DNA of 64,000 nt, from contig NZ_LOJP01000001.1 in NCBI RefSeq assembly GCF_001553785.1, forward strand, positions 2,077,461 through 2,141,460, given 5' to 3'. The translations under genes were made by a program, and so were the position numbers. The stretch comes from Actinoplanes sp. TFC3. Lineage in GTDB: Bacteria; Actinomycetota; Actinomycetes; Mycobacteriales; Micromonosporaceae. Below the pieces are notes generated by a model. That model saw only the letters and a program-made list of their open reading frames with translations. It had not been told where the DNA came from and searched no databases. This document shows positions 17,420 through 26,857 of this stretch, piece by piece (the first letter of the stretch is position 1; each line of letters starts with the position of its first letter).

Positions 17420-19537
17420 ATGGCGCTCAACATCCCCCGACTCGACGGCACCTTCAAGGTCGTCAGCGAATACCAGCCGGCCGGTGACCAGCCAACGGCC
17501 ATCGCGGAGCTGGAGCGCCGGGTGCGTCGTGGCGATCGCAACACGGTGCTGCTCGGCGCCACCGGCACCGGCAAGAGCGCGACGACCGCGTGGCTCATCG
17601 AGAAGCTGCAGCGGCCCGCGCTCGTGCTGGCACCCAACAAGACGCTGTGCGCGCAGCTCGCCAAGGAGTTCCGCGAGCTGCTGCCCAACAACGCCGTCGA
17701 ATACTTCGTCAGCTACTACGACTACTACCAGCCCGAGGCTTACATCGCCCAGACCGACACCTACATCGAGAAGGACTCGTCGGTAAACGAGGAAGTCGAG
17801 CGGCTGCGGCACTCGGCCACGATGTCGCTGCTCACCCGGCGTGACGTGATCGTGGTGGCCACCGTCTCGGCGATCTATGGCCTGGGCACCCCGCAGGAAT
17901 ACCTCGAGCGCGCCGTCAGCGTGAAGGTCGGCCAGGAGCTCGACCGCGACAAGCTGCTGCGCCGCCTGGTCGACATCCAATACGCCCGCAACGACGTGGC
18001 CTTCCAGCGGGGCACGTTCCGCGTGCGCGGGGACACGCTGGAGATCATTCCGGCGTACGAAGAACTGGCCGTGCGCATCGAGTTGTTCGGCGACGAGATC
18101 GAGAAGCTGTACTACCTGCACCCGCTGACCGGCGAGATCGTGCGCGAGGTGGACCAGCTGACCATCTTCCCGGCCACGCACTACGCGGCCGGCCCCGAAC
18201 GCATGGAACGCGCCATCCGCGACATCGAGGCCGAGCTGGCCGAGCGGCTGGCCGAGCTGGAACGCCAGGGCAAGCTGCTTGAGGCCCAGCGGCTGCGGAT
18301 GCGCACCACCTACGACATCGAGATGATGCGCCAGGTCGGCTTCTGCAACGGCATCGAGAACTACTCGATGCACATGGACGGCCGCACGTACGGCGATCCC
18401 GCCTACACCCTGCTCGACTACTTCCCCGACGACTTCGTCACCGTCATCGACGAGTCCCACGTGACCATCCCGCAGATCGGCGGCATGTACGAGGGCGACG
18501 CGTCCCGCAAGCGCATCCTCATCGAACACGGCTTCCGCCTGCCCAGCGCCGCCGACAACCGCCCGCTGCGCTTCGACGAGTTCCTCGAACGCGTCGGCCA
18601 GATGGTCTTCCTGTCCGCCACCCCGGGCCCCTGGGAGATGCAGCAGGCCCAGGGCGAATATGTCGAACAGGTCATCCGCCCCACCGGCCTGGTCGACCCC
18701 GAGGTCGTGATCAAGCCGACAAAGGGCCAGATCGACGACCTGATGCACGAGATCCAGCTTCGCACCGAGCGCGACGAACGCGTGCTGGTCACCACCCTGA
18801 CCAAGAAGATGGCTGAGGACCTCACCGACTACCTGCTGGAAAACGGCATCCGCGTGCGCTACCTGCACTCCGAGGTCGACACCCTGCGCCGCGTCGAGCT
18901 GTTGAAGGAGCTGCGCAAGGGCGACTACGACGTGCTGGTCGGCATCAACCTGCTCCGCGAAGGTCTCGACCTGCCCGAAGTCTCCCTGGTCGCCATCCTC
19001 GACGCCGACAAGGAAGGTTTCCTGCGCAGCGGCCGCTCGCTGATCCAGACCATCGGCCGAGCCGCCCGCAACGTCTCCGGCCAGGTCCACATGTACGCCG
19101 ACAAAATCACCCCCTCCATGCGCGACGCCATCGACGAAACCGACCGCCGCCGCGCCAAGCAGATCGCCCACAACGAAGCCAACGGCATCAAGCCCGAACC
19201 GCTGCGCAAAAAGATCCACGACATCCTCGACGACATCTACCGCGAAGCCGAGGACACCGACACCGCGCTCGGTGGAGCAGTGGTCGGAGGCGCCGGCCGC
19301 CAGATCTCCCGGGGCAAGGCGCCGGTGCCGGAGACCCGGTCCAAGGCTCGTGCCACCTCGGCTCCGGCGCGGGAAGGCATGGCCCGCGCCGAGCTGGCGC
19401 AGTTGATCCAGGACCTCAACGATCAGATGCTGGGGGCTGCCCGGGAGCTGCAGTTCGAGTTGGCTGCTCGGATCCGCGACGAGATGTCCGAGCTCAAGAA
19501 GGAGCTGCGGGGGATGGACGTCGCCGGGGTTCGGTGA
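17420..19537 (+). CDS. uvrB: Excinuclease ABC subunit UvrB
   Basis: 705 residues, full length. It is the damage-verifying helicase-like subunit of nucleotide excision repair. Walker [11 protein letters not shown] lies near residue 46, the beta-hairpin [11 protein letters not shown] near 99, and the DESH box near 342. The helicase C-terminal motifs [17 protein letters not shown] and QTIGRAARN follow, and the UvrC-contacting UVR helix pair lies at ~658-700. The ATG was preferred to upstream in-frame codons because [10 protein letters not shown] is the family start and the promoter leaves no room for more. Confidence 0.97.
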   Translation: MALNIPRLDGTFKVVSEYQPAGDQPTAIAELERRVRRGDRNTVLLGATGTGKSATTAWLIEKLQRPALVLAPNKTLCAQLAKEFRELLPNNAVEYFVSYYDYYQPEAYIAQTDTYIEKDSSVNEEVERLRHSATMSLLTRRDVIVVATVSAIYGLGTPQEYLERAVSVKVGQELDRDKLLRRLVDIQYARNDVAFQRGTFRVRGDTLEIIPAYEELAVRIELFGDEIEKLYYLHPLTGEIVREVDQLTIFPATHYAAGPERMERAIRDIEAELAERLAELERQGKLLEAQRLRMRTTYDIEMMRQVGFCNGIENYSMHMDGRTYGDPAYTLLDYFPDDFVTVIDESHVTIPQIGGMYEGDASRKRILIEHGFRLPSAADNRPLRFDEFLERVGQMVFLSATPGPWEMQQAQGEYVEQVIRPTGLVDPEVVIKPTKGQIDDLMHEIQLRTERDERVLVTTLTKKMAEDLTDYLLENGIRVRYLHSEVDTLRRVELLKELRKGDYDVLVGINLLREGLDLPEVSLVAILDADKEGFLRSGRSLIQTIGRAARNVSGQVHMYADKITPSMRDAIDETDRRRAKQIAHNEANGIKPEPLRKKIHDILDDIYREAEDTDTALGGAVVGGAGRQISRGKAPVPETRSKARATSAPAREGMARAELAQLIQDLNDQMLGAARELQFELAARIRDEMSELKKELRGMDVAGVR

Positions 19538-19662
19538 TCTTCTCCGGGTGCGGCAAGCCATCCAGATCGTCGAGCACGCGCCCATGGACTTCCTCAGCCA
19601 AAGATCCGGCACGAATCGTGACGCCCGCGCTTCAGCGAGGGGCACCACGACGGCGGCCGGCG

Positions 19663-20625
19663 TCAGGGGATGAGGACCAGCTTGCCGGGGGTGTGGGACG
19701 CCTGGCCGAAGGTGTGGGCTGCGGCCGCCTCGGCCAGCGGGAAGGACTTGGCGATGACCACACGCAGGGTCTTCGCGGCCGCATGCTCGACCAGGGTGGG
19801 GCGGGCCGCGTTGCGGATATCGGTGCCGGCGTCCTGGCCTGGGCCGTAACCGAGGAGTTTGATGCCTGCTTCGGCTCGGCGGGGGGAGCCGGTAATGGAG
19901 GCGATTCGGGTACGGTCTGCGGCCAGCTCCAGCGAGACGTCGAGGGCTTCGCCGGTGCCGGCGCAGTCGATGGCGGCGGTGACGCCTTGGGGTGCGGCGG
20001 TGCGTACCCGGTCCGCTAGGCCGGGGCCGTAGGCGACGGGGATGGCGCCTAGTTCGCGGAGCAGGGCGTGGTTGCGCTCGGCTGCGGTGGCGATGACTGT
20101 GGCTCCTGCGGCGGTGGCTAGTTGGATGGCCATGAGGCCTACGCCGCCGGAGCCGCCGTGGATCAGAACTGTGTCGCCGGCCCCTGCACCGGTGGCGTGC
20201 AGGGCGTGGGCTGCCGTGGTGCCGCAGAGCATCAGCGAGCCGGCTTCGGCCCAGCCCAGGGTGGCGGGCTTGGCGAGGACCGCGGTGGCGGGGGCGGTTA
20301 CGTAGTCGGCGTAAGCGGCTGTGACGGGGTAGACGATAACTTCGTCGCCTACCTGCACGGATGTCACGTCGGCGCCGATCTCGGTGACGACGCCTGCGCA
20401 TTCCAGGCCCAGCGAGGGCATGGAGGCGGCGATGCCGGCGGCGTCCTTGTGATCTTCGTCGACGGCGTGGAAGGCGCCGCTGTAGAGCTTCCAGTCGATC
20501 GGGTTGACCCCGGCGGCCCGGACTTCGACTACGACGCCGTCGGCAGCGGCGCTCGGGACGGGTGCTTCGGTCAGGGCCAGCACCTCGGGGGTGCCGTAAG
20601 TGGTGGGACGCACGATTCGGGACAT
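19663..20625 (-). CDS. NADP-dependent quinone oxidoreductase-like alcohol dehydrogenase
   Basis: 320 residues; the ATG giving MSRIVRPTTYG is the family-typical start although the frame stays open far upstream. It is a GroES-like N-domain (VRAAGVNPIDWKLYSG, GLECAGVVTEIG, GDEVIVYP) followed by a Rossmann domain with IHGGSGGVGLMAIQLA and IDCAGTGEALDVS. It lacks the zinc-binding cysteines of true alcohol dehydrogenases, so it belongs to the quinone reductase (zeta-crystallin) branch. It is transcribed divergently from a LysR regulator 87 bases away, its likely controller. Substrate unknown. Confidence 0.88.
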   Translation of the reverse strand: MSRIVRPTTYGTPEVLALTEAPVPSAAADGVVVEVRAAGVNPIDWKLYSGAFHAVDEDHKDAAGIAASMPSLGLECAGVVTEIGADVTSVQVGDEVIVYPVTAAYADYVTAPATAVLAKPATLGWAEAGSLMLCGTTAAHALHATGAGAGDTVLIHGGSGGVGLMAIQLATAAGATVIATAAERNHALLRELGAIPVAYGPGLADRVRTAAPQGVTAAIDCAGTGEALDVSLELAADRTRIASITGSPRRAEAGIKLLGYGPGQDAGTDIRNAARPTLVEHAAAKTLRVVIAKSFPLAEAAAAHTFGQASHTPGKLVLIP

Positions 20626-20712
20626 GACTTCATTGTTGATCCGATCAGGCATGATGCCCAGTGCAATGTTGGTAAGGACTACCTGCGGCGGACGCACGAA
20701 TAGGAAAACGGC

Positions 20713-21630
20713 ATGGCGGACAGTCTGGATCTCAACCTGCTGCGGGTGTTCGACGCGCTGCTGGACACCGGTAGCGTGGCGGAGGCTGCGGTGCGGCTGC
20801 ACTTGTCCGCGCCGGCGACCAGCCGGGCGTTGAGCCGGTTGCGGCGCGCGATGAACGATCCGATCCTGGTGCGAGCCGGTCGAGGGCTGGTTCCTACGCC
20901 GTTCGCGCAGCGCTCTGTGCGTACCGTGAGAGCGCTCTTGGAGGCCGCGGACGGACTGCGCGCCGAATCCGCCGGCAGCGACCCATCGTCCTGGCAGCGG
21001 AGCTTTTCGATCCGCGTCAATGATGCCCTGACGCCGGTGCTCGCGTCCCGGCTCACCCGCCGCATCGCCGGTGAGGCCCCGGGCGTGCGGCTGCGGTTCA
21101 TGCGGCAGGAGGCCAAGGAGCCGGAGGCGCTGCGGGACGGTTCGCTCGACCTCGACGTGGGGGTGGCGGACCCGCCGCCGCCCGACATCCACACGTCGTT
21201 GCTGTTCACCGACCGGTTCGTGGCGGTGGTCGCGGCCGGCTCGGAGCTGGGGCGGGCGCCGGAGTTGAACCTGGACGACCTGTGCCGCCATCCGCACATC
21301 TCCGCGTCGCGGCGCGGGTTGGCTCGGGGACCGCTCGATGATGCGCTGGAGCGGCTCGGACGGTCGCGGCACGTGGCGGCGGTGGTTCCGTCGTACGCGG
21401 TGGGCGCGCTGATGGCTATGGAGGATGACCTCATCTGTCTCGTGCCGCAGGTGACGGCCACCCACCTGATTGAGCGGGGCGTTCCGCTGCGATACCACGA
21501 GGTGCCGTTCGAGCTGCCCACTGCCGACGTTGAGCTGCGCTGGCACCGCCGGGTCCACAATGATCCGGCCTCGCGGTGGCTGCGGGAGCACGTGCGCGAA
21601 GCCCTCGGACGGGTAGGACTGGATCACTAA
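20713..21630 (+). CDS. LysR family transcriptional regulator
   Basis: 305 residues. The N-terminal winged helix is canonical for LysR (LDLNLLRVFDALLDTGSVAEAA, then SRALSRLRRAMNDPILVRAGRGLVPT). A periplasmic-binding-protein-like effector domain follows, ending with ELRWHRRVHNDPASRWLREHV, the pattern of the NodD/LeuO-like group. It sits divergent to the quinone oxidoreductase gene, the usual LysR arrangement of regulator and target. The 87-bp gap between them must hold both promoters; I see a loose CATTG...CAATG dyad but no clear T-N11-A box. Confidence 0.9.
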   Translation: MADSLDLNLLRVFDALLDTGSVAEAAVRLHLSAPATSRALSRLRRAMNDPILVRAGRGLVPTPFAQRSVRTVRALLEAADGLRAESAGSDPSSWQRSFSIRVNDALTPVLASRLTRRIAGEAPGVRLRFMRQEAKEPEALRDGSLDLDVGVADPPPPDIHTSLLFTDRFVAVVAAGSELGRAPELNLDDLCRHPHISASRRGLARGPLDDALERLGRSRHVAAVVPSYAVGALMAMEDDLICLVPQVTATHLIERGVPLRYHEVPFELPTADVELRWHRRVHNDPASRWLREHVREALGRVGLDH

Positions 21631-21963
21631 GCCGGCGCGCGCGACGTCTCCAGCGGATGTGAAGTGGCCGGCCGAGCCGTTCGGTGCCTCGATGAGGTGG
21701 CGTGCTGTCCGGCCGCGCTTCGCCGCCGATAGCGGGCTGCCGTCGGCGACGGGCGCGATACCGAACGGTTCACAGCGCCTAGGTTCCTAGGATGATCTAG
21801 CGCTTGTGAGGTTGGGAGGTATGGCAAGGTGCTGGGTTGCAATGTGCTATCTGGCTGCTTGATTGGGTCTGTCGGGATTGGGAATGACTGGCGAAGTTAG
21901 CCCCGACACTGTTGGCTGGGGTCATGTGTCACTTCGAGCCGCGATGGGACACAATGGCTCGCG
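21631..21963. other. Intergenic region upstream of the terC riboswitch
   Basis: About 330 bases without a credible gene. A TGTGTC...GACACA half-dyad lies near 21,926-21,952. The promoter of terC must lie here, but I cannot place it. Confidence 0.5.
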
Positions 21964-22085
21964 TAGGAGGGGAGTATTCCCTCGCACCGGTTTCGTCAGC
22001 ACGGTTTGCATTCGAGAGGATGCGCCCGGGGCCGGTGGTTCCTGACCTGGCGTCAGCCAAGCCTGGAGCGGAAGAGACCTCCGAC
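21964..22085 (+). ncRNA. yybP-ykoY-like manganese riboswitch upstream of terC
   Basis: The 5' end has AGGAGGGGAGTA and the 3' end GAGACCTCCG, so GGAGG and CCTCC close a P1 stem next to the two conserved internal-loop strands GGGAGTA and GAGACC of the yybP-ykoY class. Between them lie a GTCAGCACGG strand and a GC-rich hairpin (CCTGACCTGGCGTCAG and flanks). About 60 bases and a possible GATCCCGGATCC-type hairpin separate it from the GGAGG of terC. The class senses Mn2+ and commonly controls TerC/Alx-type exporters. The assignment is by eye, without a covariance search. Confidence 0.7.
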
Positions 22086-22153
22086 AGTCGCACATCGCTG
22101 CGCTGGATCCCGGATCCCGCGTGGCGGTGCCCCGTGCCTGCCGGAGGTCCTCA

Positions 22154-23149
22154 TTGAACGTCCATGCCTGGGTTTGGTTCGCTACCCTCGGTGCCCTTGT
22201 CGTCATGCTCACCATCGATCTGCTGATCGTCGGGCGACGGCCTCATGAACCCTCGATGCGCGAAGCCGGGGGATGGGTTGCCTTCTACGTCGGCCTGGCC
22301 CTGCTGTTCGGGCTCGGCATCGGGGTCACCGCCGGGTGGTCGCCGGCCGGTGAGTTCTACACCGGGTGGCTCACCGAGTATTCGCTGAGCGTCGACAACC
22401 TTTTCGTCTTCATGATCATCATGGGGCGGTTCAGCGTGCCGCGGCAGTTCCAGCAGAAGGTGCTGCTGATCGGGATTGTGCTCGCGCTGATCATGCGGGG
22501 GGCTTTCATTGCCGCCGGCGCCGCGTTGATTGAGCAATTCTCGTGGGTGTTCTACATTTTCGGCGCTTTCCTGGTGTACACCGCCATCACGTTGCTGAAG
22601 AACGACGAGGAAGAGGAGTTCAAGGAGAACATCCTCATCCGCTGGGCCAAGCGCGTGTTCCCGGTTTCCAGCTCGTTCGACAGCGGGCACATGACGATCG
22701 TCACCGAGGCCGGGCGGCGGCTGTTCACGCCGATGCTCATCGTGATGATTGCGATCGGCACGACCGATCTGATCTTCGCGCTCGACTCGATCCCGGCGAT
22801 CTTCGGCATCACCAAGGAGCCGTACCTCGTCTTCACCGCCAACGTCTTCGCCCTGATGGGTCTGCGCCAGCTGTACTTCCTGCTCGGTGGGCTGCTCGAA
22901 CGCCTGGTCTACCTGAACATCGGGTTGTCGTTCGTGCTCGCGTTCATCGGCGTCAAGCTGTTCCTGGAGGCGCTGCACACCAATTCGCTGAGCTTCATCA
23001 ACGGTGGCCACGGTCTGCACTGGGCGCCGGAGATCCCGATCTGGCTCTCGCTGCTGGTCATCATCGGCACCCTGGGCATTGCGACAGCGGCCAGCCTGAT
23101 CAAAACGTCGCGGGACCGCAAGAAAGAGCTCGTCGACAGCTCCGTCTGA
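22154..23149 (+). CDS. TerC/Alx family integral membrane protein
   Basis: 331 residues. I chose the TTG at 22154 because GGAGG lies six bases before it and the product begins NVHAWVWFATLGA, the family start. About nine hydrophobic segments are visible. TerC hallmarks are present: LTEYSLSVDNLFVFMIIM with the conserved Asp, IGTTDLIFALDSIPAIFGITKEPYLVFTAN split over two helices, and GLRQLYFLL. Members with an upstream yybP-ykoY element export manganese and protect against metal or co-translocational stress. A charged cytoplasmic loop (KNDEEEEFKEN) lies mid-protein. The gene converges on typA with a shared terminator. Confidence 0.92.
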   Translation: MNVHAWVWFATLGALVVMLTIDLLIVGRRPHEPSMREAGGWVAFYVGLALLFGLGIGVTAGWSPAGEFYTGWLTEYSLSVDNLFVFMIIMGRFSVPRQFQQKVLLIGIVLALIMRGAFIAAGAALIEQFSWVFYIFGAFLVYTAITLLKNDEEEEFKENILIRWAKRVFPVSSSFDSGHMTIVTEAGRRLFTPMLIVMIAIGTTDLIFALDSIPAIFGITKEPYLVFTANVFALMGLRQLYFLLGGLLERLVYLNIGLSFVLAFIGVKLFLEALHTNSLSFINGGHGLHWAPEIPIWLSLLVIIGTLGIATAASLIKTSRDRKKELVDSSV

Positions 23150-23159
23150 CGGGCATGAA

Positions 23160-23192
23160 AAAGCTCCCCGGGCGCCAGGCCCGGGGAGCTTT
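23160..23192. terminator. Bidirectional terminator between terC and typA
   Basis: A 13-bp perfect stem AAAGCTCCCCGGG (23160-23172) with its complement at 23180-23192. The A-run on one side and T-run on the other make it usable from both strands. Confidence 0.92.
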
Positions 23193-23199
23193 GCGTTTC

Positions 23200-25065
23200 T
23201 CAGCCCTGGTGCTTGCGGCGGGCAGCGGCCCGGCCACGGGTCTGCTGGTCGAGCACGACCTTGCGGATGCGTACGGCGGCCGGGGTGACCTCGACGCACT
23301 CGTCCTCGCGGCAGAACTCGAGGCACTGCTCCAGCGACAGCTTGCGCGGCGGGATCACCTTTTCGGTGTTGTCCGCGCTCGCGGCACGCATGTTGGTGAG
23401 CTTCTTCTCCTTGGTGATGTTGACGTCCATGTCGTCCTCGCGAGAGTTCTCGCCGACGATCATGCCTTCGTAGACCTCGGTGGTCGGCTCGACGAAGAGC
23501 TGCCCGCGCTCCTGCAGGTTGATCATCGCGAACGGGGTGACCACCCCGGCGCGGTCGGCGACCAGGGAGCCGTTCTGGCGGGTGCGCAGCTCGCCGAACC
23601 ACGGCTCGTAAGCCTCGAAGAGGTGGTGCATGATGCCGGTGCCGCGGGTCTCGGTGAGGAACTCGGTGCGGAAACCGATCAGGCCGCGGGCCGGGACGAG
23701 CCACTCCATGCGCAGCCAGCCGGTGCCGTGGTTGATGAGCTCCTCCATGCGGCCCTTGCGGGTGGAGAGCAGCGTGGTGATGGCGCCCATGTACTCGTCG
23801 GGCGCGTCGATGGTCAGCCGCTCGACCGGCTCGTGCACCTTGCCGTCGATGGTCTTGGTGACCACCTGGGGCTTGCCGACGGTCAGCTCGTAGGACTCGC
23901 GGCGCATCTGCTCGACCAGGATCGCCAGCGCCAGCTCCCCTCGGCCCTGCACCTCCCAGGCGTCCGGGCGCTCGGTCGGCAGCACACGCAGCGACACGTT
24001 GCCGATGAGCTCCTTGTCGAGGCGGTCCTTGACCATGCGGGCCGTGACCTTGGCCCCCTTGACCTTGCCGACCAGCGGCGAGGTGTTGGTGCCCAGGACC
24101 ATCGAGATGGCCGGCTCGTCGACGCTGATCAGCGGCAGCGGGATCGGGTTCTCGGCGTCGGCCAGGGTCTCACCGATCATGATGTCCGGGATGCCGGCCA
24201 CGGCCATGATGTCGCCCGGCCCGGCGCTTTCGGCGGGCTTGCGGTCCAGCCCGTCGGTGATCAGCAGCTCGGAGATGCGGACGTTGCTGACCGTGCCGTC
24301 GGTCTTGCACCAGGCCACGGTCTGGCCCTTGCGGATCGTGCCCTCGTGCACGCGGCACAGCGCGAGGCGGCCCAGGAACGGCGAGGCGTCGAGGTTGACC
24401 ACGTGCGCCTGCAGCGGGGCGTCCTCGTTGTAGGTGGGCGCCGGGATGGTGTCGAGGATGGTGCTGAACAGCACCTCGAGGTCGGTGCTGTCCTCGGGGA
24501 CGGTGCCGTCCTTGGGCTGGGTCAGCGAGGCGATGCCATCGCGCGCGCACGCGTAGACAATGGGGAACTCGATCTGGTGCTCGTCGGCGTCGAGGTCGAG
24601 GAAGAGCTCGTACGTCTCGTCGACGACCTCCTTGATCCGCGCGTCCGGCCGGTCCACCTTGTTGATGATCAGGATGATCGGCAGCTTGGCGGCCAGCGCC
24701 TTGCGCAGCACGAAGCGGGTCTGCGGCAGCGGCCCCTCGGACGCGTCGACCAGCAGGGCGACGCCGTCGACCATGGTCAGGCCGCGCTCGACCTCACCGC
24801 CGAAGTCGGCGTGGCCGGGGGTGTCGATGATGTTGATGGTGACGGGCTTGCCGTCGGCGGGCTGGTAGCTGATCGCCGTGTTCTTGGCGAGAATGGTGAT
24901 GCCCTTTTCCCGCTCCAGGTCCATGGAGTCCATGACGCGGTCGGCCATCTCGCCCCGCGCGTGGGACTGGCTCCCCTGGCGCAGCATGGCGTCGACCAGG
25001 GTTGTTTTGCCATGGTCGACGTGGGCGATGATGGCGACGTTGCGTAGGTCGGTGCGGGTCTGCAT
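23200..25065 (-). CDS. typA: Translational GTPase TypA/BipA
   Basis: 621 residues, full length. It is a ribosome-associated GTPase of the EF-G/LepA group, needed for ribosome assembly and stress growth. G1 AHVDHGKTTLV lies at ~14-24, the switch I REKGITI motif follows, then G3 DTPGHADFGGEVERGL, G4 NKVDR, beta-barrel domain II, and EF-G domain III and V parts. The BipA-specific C-terminus (GTGIMHHLFEAYEPW, ENSREDDMDVNITKEKKLTN, RKVVLDQQTRGRAAARRK) is complete. Single-gene unit, convergent with terC. Confidence 0.97.
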   Translation of the reverse strand: MQTRTDLRNVAIIAHVDHGKTTLVDAMLRQGSQSHARGEMADRVMDSMDLEREKGITILAKNTAISYQPADGKPVTINIIDTPGHADFGGEVERGLTMVDGVALLVDASEGPLPQTRFVLRKALAAKLPIILIINKVDRPDARIKEVVDETYELFLDLDADEHQIEFPIVYACARDGIASLTQPKDGTVPEDSTDLEVLFSTILDTIPAPTYNEDAPLQAHVVNLDASPFLGRLALCRVHEGTIRKGQTVAWCKTDGTVSNVRISELLITDGLDRKPAESAGPGDIMAVAGIPDIMIGETLADAENPIPLPLISVDEPAISMVLGTNTSPLVGKVKGAKVTARMVKDRLDKELIGNVSLRVLPTERPDAWEVQGRGELALAILVEQMRRESYELTVGKPQVVTKTIDGKVHEPVERLTIDAPDEYMGAITTLLSTRKGRMEELINHGTGWLRMEWLVPARGLIGFRTEFLTETRGTGIMHHLFEAYEPWFGELRTRQNGSLVADRAGVVTPFAMINLQERGQLFVEPTTEVYEGMIVGENSREDDMDVNITKEKKLTNMRAASADNTEKVIPPRKLSLEQCLEFCREDECVEVTPAAVRIRKVVLDQQTRGRAAARRKHQG

Positions 25066-25223
25066 ACACCCATTGTCCCCGGTGTTGGTTGCCGTTGCCG
25101 CTCCGGGGTCAATCCCCGGAACCGGTTGCGAAGCCCGTCCTTTTCGCCCAGTTTGCCGGGCGCCACGCGAACGTCGGCGCTGTTAGCGTTCGACAGTTGG
25201 CCGCTCGGGGGGAGGAAGTGTCG

Positions 25224-26039
25224 ATGGGGCGCAGGCTGAGGTGGTTCATCGGCGGGTTGATCGGCGCGATGATGCTGACCGGATGCGGTCTGGGCGGGCA
25301 TGACGCGGACCCGGCCTCCCCGGCGATTGCGGCGGCGCCACCGGCGACTTCCGAAGAGCCCTTCACCGGTACGGTCGAAGCGCTGCCGACGTTGCCCTCC
25401 TTGCCGCCTTCCGCACCGGCGCCATCCAGGACCAAGGCCAAGCCCAAGCCGAAGCCGTCGAAGACCTCGGCGAGCCCGGCTGCGGACCCGAACAACTTCC
25501 AGTTGCCGGCCTGCGCGCACCGCGAGGGCAAGCTCGTCTCGAAGAGCAAGGCGAAGGCGGCTCTGCAGGCGGCGGCGGGCAGGACGTACTGGCCGGGGTC
25601 GGCCCCGCAGCTCAGGGTGCCGAACCGGTTGGTGCTGGTCACGGCCTGGCACGAGAGCGGCTGGCAGTCCAACATCGTGAACTGCGACGGCGGCCGGGGC
25701 CTGATGCAGGTGATGCCGGACACCGAGTCGTTCCTCAACCAGCGCTTCGAGCAGACCTACGACGCCAGCGACTACCGGCAGAACGCCAGTCTGGGCGCGA
25801 ACTACATCGCCTGGCTCACCCGGGCGTTCGGCGATGCCTACTTCGGTCACAAATACGATCTGAGCCCGGAGAAGTGCAGGACCCAGAGCAGCATGTGCCT
25901 GCTCAACATGGTCATCGCCGGCTACAACGTGGGTCGCGGCCCGGTCGATGAGGGGTACGCGACCAAGCGGCTGCCCAACCCCGAGTACGTCGGCGTTGTC
26001 CGTTCGCTGATGTCCTCCTGTTACTGCGACAAATACTGA
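25224..26039 (+). CDS. Lytic transglycosylase-like lipoprotein
   Basis: 271 residues. The ATG at 25224 has GGAGG eight bases upstream, while the GTG six bases earlier would leave only two, so I take the ATG. A lipoprotein signal (RRLRWFIGGLIGAMMLTGC) puts the lipid on Cys21. A Pro/Ser/Lys-rich wall-spanning linker follows (~45-95), then an SLT/goose-lysozyme fold with WHESGWQSN (likely catalytic Glu), GGRGLMQVMPDT and GYNVGRGPV. It should cleave peptidoglycan from the outer face of the membrane. Substrate range unknown. Confidence 0.87.
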   Translation: MGRRLRWFIGGLIGAMMLTGCGLGGHDADPASPAIAAAPPATSEEPFTGTVEALPTLPSLPPSAPAPSRTKAKPKPKPSKTSASPAADPNNFQLPACAHREGKLVSKSKAKAALQAAAGRTYWPGSAPQLRVPNRLVLVTAWHESGWQSNIVNCDGGRGLMQVMPDTESFLNQRFEQTYDASDYRQNASLGANYIAWLTRAFGDAYFGHKYDLSPEKCRTQSSMCLLNMVIAGYNVGRGPVDEGYATKRLPNPEYVGVVRSLMSSCYCDKY

Positions 26040-26185
26040 CGCCTTGCGGGCCTGGGCCGGGCCGGTTGGCCGGGTGCGGGGCGGGTCGGCGGGGTGGTGG
26101 GAGGCGAGCTATGCTGGCGGGGGAACCCGAGACTGGTATACCGCCGCATCAGTTCTGCCATAACGCGTGGCATCCCCATGGCGTT

Positions 26186-26215
26186 TTGACCCATGAACGA
26201 GCGCGGTAGTAAAGT
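26186..26215 (+). promoter_or_regulatory. Promoter of the L11 paralogue
   Basis: TTGACC at 26186-26191 and TAAAGT at 26210-26215, separated by 18 bases; a good sigma-A type pair, giving a leader of about 75 bases. Confidence 0.6.
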
Positions 26216-26247
26216 CTCGGGGTTGTCGTGCGTTGATGATGCTGGCG

Positions 26248-26287
26248 AGCTCCTGACTTTGGCCCGTGCAGCACACACTAAGGAGCT
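26248..26287 (+). promoter_or_regulatory. Leader hairpin that could mask the ribosome site
   Basis: AGCTCCT at 26248-26254 is the exact complement of AGGAGCT at 26281-26287, which contains the ribosome site of the L11 paralogue. The 7-bp stem closes a 26-base loop. Pairing would hide the Shine-Dalgarno sequence. Confidence 0.45.
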
Positions 26288-26295
26288 TTTGCGTA

Positions 26296-26721
26296 ATGCC
26301 GCCCAAGAAGAAGACCCATGAGGTAACCCTCGCGCTTGAGGCGGGTAACGCCGCGATGGTGGACCTCGGTAAGATGCTCGGCCCGACCGGCGCCAACATG
26401 CGCGCCGTCAAGGTGGAGTACGACGAGGCGACCTCGAAGAACCGTGGCGAGATCATCCCCGTCATCGTCAGCGTCTTCGAGGACCGCAGCCACCAGCTCG
26501 CCTACAAGACGCCGCCGACCAGCTTCCTGATCCGCAAGGCGCTGGGCATCCAGTCGGGTGCGTCAAACCCGCTGACCCAGACGGTGGGCACGCTGAGCAA
26601 CGACCAGATCAAGGCGATCGCGGAGCGTAAGCTCCCCGACCTCAACGCCAACGACCTGGACGCCGCGATCAAGGTCGTGGCCGGCACCGCGCGCTCGATG
26701 GGCGTCAAGGTAGCCGAGTAA
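26296..26721 (+). CDS. Divergent ribosomal protein L11 (uL11) paralogue
   Basis: 141 residues from the ATG with AAGGAG ten bases upstream. The C-terminal RNA-binding domain is well kept: KTPPTSFLIRKALGIQSG, then LNANDLDAAIKVVAGTARSMG, as in actinobacterial L11. The N-terminal domain is not. Where L11 has AAG-A-P-PPVGPALG-GVNIMEFC, this protein has EAGNAAMVDLGKMLGPTGANMRAV. It thus lacks the two to three prolines that contact thiostrepton and the L7/L12-GTPase region. It stands alone, not in the usual secE-nusG-rplK-rplA operon, so a standard rplK is probably elsewhere. It may replace or compete with L11 under some condition or give thiopeptide tolerance; this is inference. Confidence 0.85.
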   Translation: MPPKKKTHEVTLALEAGNAAMVDLGKMLGPTGANMRAVKVEYDEATSKNRGEIIPVIVSVFEDRSHQLAYKTPPTSFLIRKALGIQSGASNPLTQTVGTLSNDQIKAIAERKLPDLNANDLDAAIKVVAGTARSMGVKVAE

Positions 26722-26732
26722 CCAAGACTCGA

Positions 26733-26771
26733 CCAACGGCGCGGTTCCCCGAGCGGGAGCCGCGCCGTTGG
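26733..26771 (+). terminator. Hairpin after the L11 paralogue
   Basis: A 12-bp perfect stem (26733-26744 with 26760-26771) starting 12 bases after the stop codon. No T-tract follows, as is common in actinobacteria. Confidence 0.7.
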
Positions 26772-26857
26772 CGTATGCAAGGGCGGCCGTCGGGTGAGGG
26801 CGGGCGTCGGGTAAGGGCCTTTGGCAGGGACGGGCGCCGGTAGGGCGGGTGCGGCTC

